Source: Rhodobacter sp.
Lineage (GTDB): Bacteria > Pseudomonadota > Alphaproteobacteria > Rhodobacterales > Rhodobacteraceae
Direction of reading: 5' to 3'
DNA: 33,863 nucleotides
NCBI GenBank assembly: GCA_013821825.1
Contig: PNJK01000038.1
Coordinates: 1 to 33,863 of the forward strand
Shown: one piece after another, positions 17,400 to 26,110 of the stretch
Position numbering within the stretch: position 1 is the first letter of the stretch
Layout of the letters: each line of letters begins with the position of its first letter
The notes under the pieces: generated by a model
What the model was told of the DNA's origin: nothing
Seen by the model: the letters and a program-made list of their open reading frames with translations, nothing else
Database searches by the model: none
Program-made: the position numbers and the translations under genes

Positions 17400-17874
17400 T
17401 GTCCATGACCCTACCACCCGGAGCCGCAACATGGCGGCAATCCGGGGCCGGGACACAAAGCCTGAGCTGATCATCCGCAAGGGGCTTCATGCGCGCGGGT
17501 TCCGGTTCCGGCTTCATGGCCGTGACCTTCCCGGCAGGCCCGATCTGATCTTCCCGAAATATCAGGCGCTGATCTGGGTGCATGGCTGCTTCTGGCACGG
17601 CCATGACTGCCCGATGTTTCATTGGCCGAAAAGCCACGAAGAATTCTGGCGGGCCAAGATCGGGCGTAACCAGGAGAGGGACGCCACCACATGGACAGCC
17701 GCCAGAGCGGGCGGCTGGCGCTGCGGAATCGTCTGGGAGTGTGCGCTGAAGGGCAGGGGACACCTGCCACCCGGTCAGGTCATTGACTCATTGTCCTGCT
17801 GGTTGTCCTCTGATGCAGAAGAATTCTGCATTGAAGGTCAATGGATTGATAACGCCGCTCACCCGCCTGCTTGA
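17392..17874 (+). CDS. vsr: Very short patch repair endonuclease Vsr
   Basis: Vsr nicks next to T:G mismatches that arise when 5-methylcytosine deaminates, limiting mutation at methylated sites. The 160-residue protein begins at TTG 17392, overlapping the methyltransferase stop, giving [19 protein letters not shown] as in family members. The catalytic Asp region PGRPDLIFP, the zinc-binding [13 protein letters not shown] and the downstream GRNQERD segment are all present. An unusual TTG start and the overlap imply translational coupling. Its presence supports the view that the methyltransferase makes 5-methylcytosine. Confidence 0.94.
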   Translation: MADVHDPTTRSRNMAAIRGRDTKPELIIRKGLHARGFRFRLHGRDLPGRPDLIFPKYQALIWVHGCFWHGHDCPMFHWPKSHEEFWRAKIGRNQERDATTWTAARAGGWRCGIVWECALKGRGHLPPGQVIDSLSCWLSSDAEEFCIEGQWIDNAAHPPA

Positions 17875-19189
17875 TCAGATGGCTGCACACGGGGCGGCCC
17901 GCTTCTATGCAAAGCGACTCGCCCCGAATGACAACTCAAAGAACCAAGTTTATCTGGGCGGCGGTTTCGGAGCACTGAACATCATTCCCCATGGATTGGT
18001 CGAGAGTGACGACAGTAGCCGTGCGGGCAGCGTGCGCGACAGGGCCAAGGCCATGGTGCGTTTCTTCTGGCTTGATGATGAAGGCGTGACGCCCGCGCCG
18101 GATGCGCAACTGATCCTCTATCCGAAATATCCTGAAGTGCGGATGTCCGGTTTTCTGCGCGGGGCGGAGCGCGCGCCAAATGTCCTTATGAAATCACGCG
18201 ACGAAGGCCGGGTGCTGTTTTTCGGCATATGCCCGGATGGTCGCGTGCTGGGCCATGTCGTGGCCAGTGACGATCCGGTTGCCCGCGCCTTTGATGCTGC
18301 GGCGCACGGCCTCGATGCAACCGGCGTCTTCCTCGATCTGGAAAAGCTGCGCCAGGGCGGTACTGATCCGAAAGAAGCGCTGCTGGCAGCTCTCCGGCGT
18401 ATCCACACGAAGGGCTGGATCGCATCGCAGAAGATGGGCAGGGCAGGGGTGCCGGAACCCTATAGCGCCCGCAATGGCGGTGGCTATACGCTGGAGGCTG
18501 AGCTGGGAATTTCCCCGAACGGGTACGCTGATCCCGACTTCATGGGCTGGGAAGTAAAGCAATACGGGGTGAGCGACTTCACCAGTTACCGGGCGAAAAG
18601 CCCCGTCACACTGATGACACCGGAGCCGACCGGCGGCCTGTACCGCGACGAAGGCGTTGCCGCGTTCCTGCGCCGCTATGGCTATGCCGACAAGTCGGGC
18701 AAGGCTGACCGCATCAACTTCGGCGGCGTCTATGCCGCCAGCCGTGACTTGCACCCGGAGACCGGTCTAGTGCTGCGGCTGGCTGGATACGATGCTGCCA
18801 CAGGCAAGATCACCGATCTCGATGGCGGGATTGTCCTGCTCGACCGGGACGAGAATATTGCGGCGTCATGGGGTTTTAGAGGCATCATCTCCCATTGGAA
18901 CCGCAAGCACGCCAAGGCCGTCTATGTTCCGTCCCTCATGCAGTTTCCGCCGCCCGAGTACAGCTATGGGGCGGTCGTACAGCTCTGCGAAGGCACTGAC
19001 GTCCTGCTGCTTCTGGCGGCAGTTTCAGCGGGAAGCGTATATTATGATCCAGGCATCAAGATCGAGTCTGCCGGGACAGCAAGGCCTGTGATTAAGCGGC
19101 GCAGCCAGTTTCGGGTAAAACACCATGATCTCAATCAGTTGTACCGAGCAACCCACCTACACGCCATCATCAGTATGCCGGGAGAGTAA
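17813..19189 (+). CDS. MvaI/BcnI-family restriction endonuclease
   Basis: This restriction enzyme completes the R-M operon. Of 458 residues, the C-terminal half carries the family core KGWIASQKMG, GGGYTLEAELG and YADPDFMGWEVKQYG. In the last of these D242 and E247-x-K249 form the likely PD-(D/E)xK metal site. MvaI and BcnI themselves are about 240 residues; the long N-terminal region here is an added domain seen in some relatives. ATG 17813 overlaps the vsr 3' end in another frame; TTG 17783 is an alternative. MvaI and BcnI cut CCWGG and CCSGG, but specificity here cannot be read from sequence. The 3' end overlaps the convergent receiver-like gene by 20 bases. Confidence 0.88.
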   Translation: MQKNSALKVNGLITPLTRLLDQMAAHGAARFYAKRLAPNDNSKNQVYLGGGFGALNIIPHGLVESDDSSRAGSVRDRAKAMVRFFWLDDEGVTPAPDAQLILYPKYPEVRMSGFLRGAERAPNVLMKSRDEGRVLFFGICPDGRVLGHVVASDDPVARAFDAAAHGLDATGVFLDLEKLRQGGTDPKEALLAALRRIHTKGWIASQKMGRAGVPEPYSARNGGGYTLEAELGISPNGYADPDFMGWEVKQYGVSDFTSYRAKSPVTLMTPEPTGGLYRDEGVAAFLRRYGYADKSGKADRINFGGVYAASRDLHPETGLVLRLAGYDAATGKITDLDGGIVLLDRDENIAASWGFRGIISHWNRKHAKAVYVPSLMQFPPPEYSYGAVVQLCEGTDVLLLLAAVSAGSVYYDPGIKIESAGTARPVIKRRSQFRVKHHDLNQLYRATHLHAIISMPGE

Positions 19190-20567
19190 CAATCCCAGGA
19201 CGCGAAATGTATCGTGCATACTCTTGCGTGAGTTCATCCGTGAGCGCCTCGCGCAGGCGATATACAGGCACCCACGTCTTCGTAAGGTTGGGTGGGCAAG
19301 AGAATGATAGATTCTTAAACACTGAGAGTTTTCCGGGGTTCGCAGCATTCGGGAACCGCAGCACCGGCGACTGCCATTCAGATGCGCGACATGGGATACC
19401 TCTGCCAAACTTATCGCCGTTGCCAAGCCACATGGTAGGCTTGTCCGCGCTCTCGCTGCCATCAAGATTGGCAAATGACCACTCTATTCCTAGCAAGTAC
19501 AGAAGTGGTCCAGGCTTTGGTTGAGCTTGATCGCAAGAAGCGCCGATCTGCACCAAACGCAGCTTACAATCAGCCCACTCTCCCGCCTTGGCCCTGAATA
19601 ACTCACCGCGAAGCTGCGTTTCAGAAACTCCAAACTTTTCCTGAAGAGCCTCGTCGACGGCACCAAGTGGAAAGTTGATAACGGAGCCGAGGTCTGTCGC
19701 CTTGATGGAAAGCTTGCCGTCCTCCAAGGTTTGCACGGACGAAAGGTGTATGGCTGTATTCACTGCTGCCTGGGCCGATAGAGAGGGGACTTCCTTTGAA
19801 TCCACCAAAGATTCGTTCCAGTCGAAGTGCCTGCCACTATCCGGATCGTGCACCGCGATACGGTCGGCCAGTATTGGAACGAGTACATGATTAACCGACT
19901 CACGCGGATTATCGCGTGCCTTCTTTGCCCCAGCGCCTGCTTGGGACAGCCGATATAGCACCTTCCCAAGCTCAACCGAGAAGTCAGCGGAGCGACGATT
20001 CTCCAATGGTACAAGATCAACTACCGATCGGAGAACAGCGTCCACCGCCGCAGCACAGTCAGCTTCCCAAGTCATGAGAGCCTTCATCTGCGGATTCTCG
20101 GACATCCGTGTCAGAATGTCCGCTCGCAACTTCGCAGCGTCTATCTCACCTCCAGTGGAGGTATTAATGTAGTCACCCTTCCTCAGCGCGGCAAAGAACG
20201 CAGGTATGAAGCGCGAATCGTCACCGGTAAACCGTTCAAAAACCTCTTTCTTAAAGGCCTCCAACTCCGGTTGCTCGGCCCATAGTATTAATCCGTATGG
20301 CCCGCTATCAGGGCATATCAACTTCTGAATTACCTCTTGCAGCGCTGCAAAGGCAACCTTGTCGCCGGAGCCAAATGTCGCGCCCGTAGTCAAATTCTGA
20401 TCCAAGAACAAAATTCGCGTTCCAGGCAACTGCACCCAATCCGCCACCGTTTCATCCGAGTACAGCTTAGAATGGCAATCCAATCGTAAGGAATCGAGTG
20501 CTCTCTTTAGTCCAACAAGATGATGCTCTTTATCATCTACCAGCACGAATCTTGAATAAATGAACAT
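19170..20567 (-). CDS. Receiver-like domain protein, partner of dual-GHKL kinase
   Basis: A 465-residue protein without a clear named family. Its first 130 residues resemble a response-regulator receiver: VLVDDKEHH places the acidic pair at D11/D12, RILFLDQNL gives a possible phospho-acceptor D56, GLILWAEQP follows at strand 4 (with Ala at the usual Ser/Thr site) and K130 is a candidate conserved lysine. The remaining 330 residues are not recognised, contain no DNA-binding motif that I see, and may be an effector. It starts 2 nt after the stop of the dual-GHKL gene with GAGGA as ribosome site, so the two act as a pair. The DNA is visibly more A/T-rich than the R-M genes next to it, consistent with separate acquisition. 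Confidence 0.7.
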   Translation of the reverse strand: MFIYSRFVLVDDKEHHLVGLKRALDSLRLDCHSKLYSDETVADWVQLPGTRILFLDQNLTTGATFGSGDKVAFAALQEVIQKLICPDSGPYGLILWAEQPELEAFKKEVFERFTGDDSRFIPAFFAALRKGDYINTSTGGEIDAAKLRADILTRMSENPQMKALMTWEADCAAAVDAVLRSVVDLVPLENRRSADFSVELGKVLYRLSQAGAGAKKARDNPRESVNHVLVPILADRIAVHDPDSGRHFDWNESLVDSKEVPSLSAQAAVNTAIHLSSVQTLEDGKLSIKATDLGSVINFPLGAVDEALQEKFGVSETQLRGELFRAKAGEWADCKLRLVQIGASCDQAQPKPGPLLYLLGIEWSFANLDGSESADKPTMWLGNGDKFGRGIPCRASEWQSPVLRFPNAANPGKLSVFKNLSFSCPPNLTKTWVPVYRLREALTDELTQEYARYISRPGIVTLPAY

Positions 20568-20569
20568 TG

Positions 20570-22717
20570 TCAGTCCTCTTGGGGAGAAAACCTTAACGCG
20601 ACAACCGCGCCATCATAGACGTCTGGAACGTCGGTCTCAGATGCCTCCGGAAAGACGAGAGCACCGTCGTTCAACTCCATCACCATATTCGCGTAGTACA
20701 GTCCCATACCCATGCCCTCAGGGCGGCGTGAGTAGAATGGCCGCACCAATTCGGCTGGCGCATCCTGAAAACCGGGACCAGTATCCGCGATAACTATCGC
20801 GGGTCCCCCATCGAAGTCAGACTCAATATTCATGTAGATCGCGCGCCCACTTTCACCTTCTTCCTCCGGCCAGCGCGTCCGCATCCAGAATATAGCATTG
20901 TCGATGACATTAGTGATCGCGCCCAAGGTAAGGCCAAACGAGCATGACACGGTGACACTTGGGGCGTCGTCCTCGACTGCCGGACACTCGAGTCGCACGC
21001 TGTGATGTCGAAACCGTATCCGGTTCAAGTCGCGCGCGCGTTTGACCAATGACCTAAGATCGACCGGCTTCCTGTCCTTCTTCCGTAGCAGGTCCGAGAA
21101 CCCGTCGAGAAGGCGCATCATCTCCTTGACCTGCTCGGCCACCCCATCCATTTCAGGATGCCCTTCTAGGTTGCGGTAAAGTGATTGTATACCTTGCTCA
21201 ATCTCATGAAAGACCACGGCCAAGCTTGTGCCCGAGATGCCTGTTGATAGCAGTCGTTCTTTCATAGAAGAATATTCGTATTCAATACGGTCTAGGAGAG
21301 GATCAATCTGGCCCGAAAGGTGATTCTTACTTGCAATGAGCCGCAACTTTGCCACTGGCTCCATAATGCTCTTAGTCTCAGGGTCTTGAATGTCCCCCAA
21401 GAGTTCACGAATAGCCTTTCGATCTACTTCCCGCTCGCGCTGAAGGGGGTCGATTGCACCTAGCACAATCCTGCGCAAACTATCGTATGCGGCATTCTCA
21501 ATGAAGCCTTCACGGTTAGACTTCTCGACAAGTCCAGAGCTATCCTCTTGATTTATGGAAATATGGCCTACAACGATGTTGCGGCTAAGTCCTTTGGTTG
21601 GATTGTTTACTCGCTTCAGGTCTAGCCCAAGCCAGTCGTTGTTTCGCTCTCCATAGTCATAGACCCGAATTCCATCCCGATATACGCGGATGCCGCCGTT
21701 CTCATCAAGAAAGTCTTTTATAAAACTGGACTCTCCAATCTTTGCAGTAATTTTTGGCGTTAAGTCAAAAACAAAGAACTCTCCCGAGACAGGCCCAACC
21801 CCCTTTAGCATGCCTTGATCTGCAATGACCTTTCGAAGAGTAGTCCCCTGAGCTTTTCCGCTAAATAGTGGATCATCGTCATCGTTTTCGGATGGTGGCA
21901 CCAAAAGCCGAACGTCATTCTCTTCGACATGCCGCGCTTCTCTTCCGATGCCAGGAATCTTTTTGAAATCATATTTGTAGCTAAAGTTTGTGCCGTCGAA
22001 ATGGAAGGAATACTTCCACGGCGCGCGCTTCAGAAGCTCCACAGGGTCGGGTAGGTTTTCTATCCATTGCGGAAAGTCAGGGACTTCAAGCGATGCCACA
22101 AAGTCAGCTCTGCTTTCCTTCCCAAAAGGTGAGGAAATGGATGTGATTTGTCGGTATAGGCGACGCACCTCACCCCGCGTCCAATGGATTTCTCTAAGTT
22201 CGGATATACGAATTCTAGTTCCAGTCGACGCTCCCGTGAAGACTAACGGTGTTCGTACTTCGATATCAACCTTGGCATCCTCGAGAAATTCATGGGCCAT
22301 CATCGCATTCCAGTCTATGCGAACAACCACTTCTTGTTTGTCGACGGCCCTTGTGATCATTTCAATCTTGTTTCCAAGCTTATGAACTGACAACCGGCCT
22401 AGCCCCTTTGAGCCAAGGGGCAGTCGACCTTTCAGTGTTCTGGCCCTTTTCTGAAGCTGTTTCTCCTTGTGGTCGTGGGCGATGACCAACCAGATGTTTC
22501 GCACGATCTCTGGAGACATACCAAAACCGTCGTCGCGAACTGAAATTCGCGGTTCCTTTGTGCCAATTCCCCTTATTTTCACGCGGACATAAGAGGCGTC
22601 GGCGTCGTAGGCATTCTTGACAAGTTCAAATACGGCAAGCCTAGGCGTACCGATCAATTGATCGCCCAGTTGCTGCAGCAACCTAGCTCGAGGCTTGAAG
22701 GTGTCTCTTTCAGTCAT
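20570..22717 (-). CDS. Dual GHKL ATPase / histidine-kinase-like sensor
   Basis: A 715-residue protein with two ATP-binding modules. The N-terminal Hsp90/MORC-like GHKL fold has ELVKNAYDAD (N-box, about 31-40), VRDDGFGM (G1) and GSKGLGRL (G2, about 102-109). A middle transducer-like segment includes IRVYRDGIRVYDYG and KSNREGFIENAAY. The C-terminal histidine-kinase-like module has FHEIEQGIQSL with candidate phospho-His about 504, NVIDNAIFW (N-box), IADTGPGF (G1) and GMGMGLYYANMVM (G2). No transmembrane segment is seen, so it is probably a cytosolic sensor. ATG 22717 is chosen because AAGGA lies 6 nt upstream. It is the first gene of the pair with the receiver-like protein and probably signals to it. 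Confidence 0.8.
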   Translation of the reverse strand: MTERDTFKPRARLLQQLGDQLIGTPRLAVFELVKNAYDADASYVRVKIRGIGTKEPRISVRDDGFGMSPEIVRNIWLVIAHDHKEKQLQKRARTLKGRLPLGSKGLGRLSVHKLGNKIEMITRAVDKQEVVVRIDWNAMMAHEFLEDAKVDIEVRTPLVFTGASTGTRIRISELREIHWTRGEVRRLYRQITSISSPFGKESRADFVASLEVPDFPQWIENLPDPVELLKRAPWKYSFHFDGTNFSYKYDFKKIPGIGREARHVEENDVRLLVPPSENDDDDPLFSGKAQGTTLRKVIADQGMLKGVGPVSGEFFVFDLTPKITAKIGESSFIKDFLDENGGIRVYRDGIRVYDYGERNNDWLGLDLKRVNNPTKGLSRNIVVGHISINQEDSSGLVEKSNREGFIENAAYDSLRRIVLGAIDPLQREREVDRKAIRELLGDIQDPETKSIMEPVAKLRLIASKNHLSGQIDPLLDRIEYEYSSMKERLLSTGISGTSLAVVFHEIEQGIQSLYRNLEGHPEMDGVAEQVKEMMRLLDGFSDLLRKKDRKPVDLRSLVKRARDLNRIRFRHHSVRLECPAVEDDAPSVTVSCSFGLTLGAITNVIDNAIFWMRTRWPEEEGESGRAIYMNIESDFDGGPAIVIADTGPGFQDAPAELVRPFYSRRPEGMGMGLYYANMVMELNDGALVFPEASETDVPDVYDGAVVALRFSPQED

Positions 22718-22794
22718 CACACGTCCTTAGTGGTGATTTTCGGGGTCGCCGTCCACTGCATTGTATTCTTGCACAATACCGCAAGACCTCGTCT

Positions 22795-23334
22795 TCATGC
22801 TCTTCTGACAGTCTTAGTGCTAACGTTGAACAGATGAGCTATTTCGTGGATCGACCGACTTTCTTCGTCGCGCATCCGCCGAACTTCCACGCGCTGAGTA
22901 GCGGATAGGGCAGGAGGTCTGCCGCCAACCCGGCCACGCTTGCGGGCCGCCTCCAACCCCTCCTTGGTTCGTTCAGAAATCCGCTCCCTCTCAAACTGGG
23001 CGATAGATGCGAAGACATGAAACACCAGCCGACCGGCGGGCGTGGTGGTGTCGATGTCTTCGGCCAGCGACCGAAAACCCGCGCCCTGTGCCTGGATCGT
23101 GTCCACGATATCGAGAAGGTCACGCAAGGACCGCGCAAGGCGGTCATACTTGGTGACGGTGATCACGTCGCCCTGGCGCAGTTGATCGAGCAAGCGGTCC
23201 AGCTCGGGCCTGCTGCGGGCCGTGCCGGTGATCTTGTCAGCAAATATCTTCTCTGCACCCGCCGCCTTCAAGGCATCGAGCTGGCCGTCTAGGTTCTGGT
23301 CGTCTGTGCTGACGCGGGCATATCCGATGATCAT
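22795..23334 (-). CDS. Serine resolvase/invertase (TnpR-like)
   Basis: A 179-residue small serine recombinase. MIIGYARVSTDDQNLDGQ contains the catalytic serine at position 9. KYDRLARSLRDLLD and the FERERISERTKEGL segment of the long E-helix follow, then a C-terminal HTH, RSIHEIAHLFNVSTKTVRR. ATG 23334 gives the usual start; an upstream ATG adds 5 residues only. The C-terminus ends abruptly after the HTH. No transposase gene of Tn3 type is nearby, so it may serve plasmid multimer resolution or be a transposon remnant. Repeats in the 150 bases upstream may be its res sites. Confidence 0.92.
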   Translation of the reverse strand: MIIGYARVSTDDQNLDGQLDALKAAGAEKIFADKITGTARSRPELDRLLDQLRQGDVITVTKYDRLARSLRDLLDIVDTIQAQGAGFRSLAEDIDTTTPAGRLVFHVFASIAQFERERISERTKEGLEAARKRGRVGGRPPALSATQRVEVRRMRDEESRSIHEIAHLFNVSTKTVRRA

Positions 23335-23369
23335 GCCGCACTGTGCCAAAAACCTCCCAAAACCGCAAA

Positions 23370-23480
23370 GGTTTTGTCATGGGGTTTTGTCCATCCTAAA
23401 CCCTTGATACGAGGCAGGGCAGGGGGCAGGGACAGAAACGACCGTATTTGACTACAACATTCGGTCCAGAGGTTTTTGTC
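23370..23480. repeat. GGTTTT(T)GTC repeats upstream of resolvase
   Basis: Three copies in the same orientation, GGTTTTGTC at 23370-23378 and 23383-23391 and GGTTTTTGTC at 23471-23480, lie in the resolvase upstream region. That is where Tn3-type res sites with several subsites are found. The copies are seen; recombinase binding is inferred. Confidence 0.35.
23441..23452 (+). repeat. 12-bp direct repeat, left copy (ACCGTATTTGAC)
   Basis: The same 12 bases occur at 26111-26122, just outside the decayed IS. The pair brackets 2.7 kb holding the hydrolase pseudogene, the RidA gene and the IS, and may mark an insertion or recombination boundary. Confidence 0.4.
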
Positions 23481-23531
23481 CTATGCTGACAGGCGGCGAT
23501 GCGGACAGAACTGCAGTTGGCCGCCGCTCGC

Positions 23532-24423
23532 TTACCGCGCTCCTGCCAACGTCAGCATCGCAGCGGCAAATGCCTCTGGGGCTTCTTGGGGCAGGTTGTG
23601 ACCCGCTCCGTCTATGATTCTGCGCTCATAGAGGCCGGTGTAATGCGCGCGGTCGAAATCTTCTTCCGCAGGTGGATCGACCCCATCATCACGTCCCTGA
23701 AGCACGATACATGGGACGGCAATACCAGGCTGTGTGGCCAGACGTTCTTCGATCCCATCATACGTCGGATCACCGGGAATGCCACCAAAGCGGTGTCGGT
23801 AAGAATGTAGCACGATCTCCACAAAATCTGGGTTATCGAGCGAGGCCGCCGTTGCGGCCCAAGTTTCATCGTCGAACCTCCAGCTTGGTGACCAAAGCGA
23901 CCAGATATGGCGGCACAAGTCGTATCTGTTCTGTGTCAGCCCAACCCGCCCCCGTTCCGTGTGGAAATAGTACATGTACCAGTAGCGGGCTTCTTCTACC
24001 GCAGGCGCCGGTTGCCAGGCGTCTGCAATATTTTGAATGTTGTAGCCTTGGCCGCAACTAACGAGGCCGCGCACCCGCTCCCGGCCAAAGTGCCGCCACG
24101 ATACAGGCCGCACGTCCGCCCCAGTCATATCCACCGAGGAAGGCCCGCCTGATCTCAAGCGCGTCCATGAATGCCAAGAGGTCAGCGCCGAGCGCGGCTT
24201 GCTGACCGGAACGCATTGTGTCGGCCGAGAGGAAGCGTGTCGGACCATAGCCGCGCAGATAGGGGACAAGACAGCGAAATCCCCGTCCGGCGAGGGTGCC
24301 GACGACAGCATTGTAGGCACGGGTGTCATAGGGAAAGCCATGCAGCAGGATCACCGGATCAGCGCCTTCCGGCCCAACCTCATGGTAGTGGATATCAAGG
24401 TATCCTGCTTTGATCGACTTCAT
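23532..24423 (-). pseudogene. Frameshifted alpha/beta hydrolase
   Basis: The 5' frame (from ATG 24423, MKSIKAGYLDIHYHEVG) encodes the oxyanion-hole HGFP and the nucleophile elbow GGYDWGG, where Asp is the nucleophile as in epoxide hydrolases and haloalkane dehalogenases. After LWP the frame shifts by one extra G in a GGG run at about 24080-24083. A second frame continues with ERVRGLVSCGQGYN to the acid GRDDGVDPP and the catalytic His in GAGHNLPQEAP, ending at 23532. All catalytic residues survive across the two frames, so the break is recent or a homopolymer sequencing error. It is divergent from the RidA gene. The substrate is unknown. Confidence 0.82.
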
Positions 24424-24573
24424 CCGATGGTTCCCCAGAACGCCCCAGCTACTGGAAGTCTAATTCAAGGTGCAGAAGGGCGGCAATGGGCTGGAAGCAT
24501 CGATCTGGCCGACCGGCTCGACCTTTGGTGCTGGACCGTGCATTCTGACATCTCACCAGACGAGCGAGGGAGC

Positions 24574-24972
24574 ATGACGCGAAGGGCACTCTATCCGGCG
24601 GGCGGGTCACGGACAACGGCCGACCAGATCAAGCTTTCGCCGGGGATCATTTCCGGCAACCATGTCTTTGTGACTGGCATGACTGGAAGCAGCCCAGACG
24701 GCACGATGCCAAAGAATCTGGAAAAACAGTTCGGGCAGGCATTTGAAAAGATCGGCGCAGTTCTTCGGGAGGCCGGGCTGGACTTCGGCTCGATTGTCGA
24801 GATGACGACCTACCATGTCGGTCTGCGGGATCATTTCGACAGGTTCTGCGCAGTCCGTTCCAATTACGTCTATGACCCTTTTCCTGCGTGGACAGCGGTC
24901 GAGGTCGCAGGGTTGCGCAGGGAGGGAGCAGTCGTCGAAATCAGAGTGGTGGCCGCCATCGAATCAAACTGA
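24574..24972 (+). CDS. RidA-family protein (YjgF/YER057c/UK114)
   Basis: This 132-residue trimer-forming protein family includes the enamine/imine deaminase RidA. The segments SGNHVFVTGMTG, LDFGSIVEMTTYHVG and AWTAVEVAGL are typical. The position that carries the catalytic arginine in true RidA (proline-x-Arg before Ser/Thr) reads FPAWTAVEV, with Trp in place of Arg. Imine deaminase activity is therefore doubtful and it may belong to another Rid subgroup. ATG 24574 has a GAGGGA site just upstream; the frame stays open further upstream but that part lacks family similarity. It is divergent from the broken hydrolase. Confidence 0.85.
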   Translation: MTRRALYPAGGSRTTADQIKLSPGIISGNHVFVTGMTGSSPDGTMPKNLEKQFGQAFEKIGAVLREAGLDFGSIVEMTTYHVGLRDHFDRFCAVRSNYVYDPFPAWTAVEVAGLRREGAVVEIRVVAAIESN

Positions 24973-25007
24973 CCTAAGGGTCCGCTAAGGGCTCCTCGCG
25001 TAGGTGG

Positions 25008-25040
25008 CCTGGGACAAAATTCAGACGTTTCTGTCCCAGG
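25008..25040. repeat. Inverted repeat downstream of RidA gene
   Basis: A perfect 9-bp stem, CCTGGGACA (25008-25016) and TGTCCCAGG (25032-25040), lies between the RidA stop and the IS end. It could be a weak terminator, but no clear T-tract follows on either strand. Confidence 0.35.
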
Positions 25041-25057
25041 CGGTAACCACCGATATA

Positions 25058-26103
25058 GGTGAAAAACTCGGCCTACCATATGTTGTGTCGGCTACTTTGG
25101 AGCCGATTTAACCCGCTGAATCGGATTAGTTTTCAGTTGAAGTGAAGGGGGGCTTCGAAAGCCGTCCCGGCCTCACGCCGGGACCAGTTTCGCCAGACGT
25201 TTTAGGTTCTGCGCAGTGGCGGCGAGGAGGAATTCGTCCTCCGCTCCGCGCAAGCCGCGCAATCGGGGGCGGGTGAAGCCAAGATTGCGCTTCAGGTGGG
25301 CGAACAGCATCTCGACCTTTTTCCGCTTTCGGCGGCTCACTGTGAACTTTTCGGTCCGCGACAAGTCGCGGGCGATCTGACGGGCGGCTTCGTCCATGTG
25401 ACGGGTGACGGTCCGGGCGGGCGCAGTGGTGCAGGCTTTTCGGATCGGACAGGCCCCGCAGGTTTCCGTATCTGCGCTATACCGTTTGATCCGCATCGTC
25501 GGGTCAACCTTTCGAAGGCGCATCTCGTGCCCCTCCAGACAGGTGAAGCTGTCACGGTCGGCATCATAGGCGAAATGGCTCAGGTCATATTTGCCGTCCG
25601 TCTGATGCTGGCGGTCTAATACAGGGACGTGCGGTGCAATCTCGCGCTTGAGCAGCCATGCCAGAAAGGGGCCGGTGTCGCCGTCTGCGAACCGACCGTG
25701 GCGGTTCTTGGAAAAGGTCGACCGGTCTGGCACCCGGCCCTCTAGGCCGAGACGGCAAAACCAGCGATACGCCAAATTGAGATGGACCTCGTCAACCAGC
25801 CGCCGCTCTGACCGGATACCGTAAAGATAGCCGATCAGCAGCATGCGGATCATCAGCTCGGGATCAACCGAGGGTCGGCCCGTATGGCTGTAGAGCACCT
25901 CAAGCTCGTGGCGGATCGCGCCGAAGTCGAGCAACCAGTCGATCCGGCGCAAAAGATGATCAGCGGGGACGTGATCCTCGATACGGAAGCGGTAAAACAG
26001 CGCTTCCTGAACCTCTTGCGACCCATCATCGCCTGATCCTCCAGCCCGCCTGGATCAATTGAATCAGTCGGTTAGGCCCAGATCAAGCGAAGAGTTTTTC
26101 ACC
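25058..26103 (-). mobile_element. Decayed IS1182-like insertion sequence
   Basis: A perfect 12-bp terminal inverted repeat, GGTGAAAAACTC at 25058-25069 and its reverse complement at 26092-26103, encloses one transposase remnant. The element is about 1.05 kb, much shorter than full IS1182 relatives because the transposase has an internal deletion. No obvious target duplication flanks it: the four bases on either side differ. A stem GTCCCGGC / GCCGGGAC at 25164-25184 covers the transposase stop codon. Confidence 0.78.
25173..26029 (-). pseudogene. IS1182-family transposase, internally deleted and frameshifted
   Basis: The N-terminal part (EALFYRFRIEDHVPADHLL, then TGRPSVDPELMIRML, RSERRLVDEVHLNLAYRWFC and FSKNRHGRF) and C-terminal part (GACPIRKACT, KKVEMLFAHLKRNLGFTR, EFLLAATAQNLKRLA) match IS1182-type transposases. 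They are joined near 25695 with about 150-200 middle residues missing, including the first catalytic Asp regions. At the 5' end the ATG pair at 26024-26029 is out of frame by one base with the coding part that follows. The enzyme cannot be active. The element could only move if a full-length relative acts in trans. Confidence 0.85.
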
Positions 26104-26110
26104 ACCATCA

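Noticed and set aside
24199-24573. N-terminal extension of the RidA frame
   Set aside because: It is antisense to the hydrolase remnant for most of its length and lacks RidA-family similarity.
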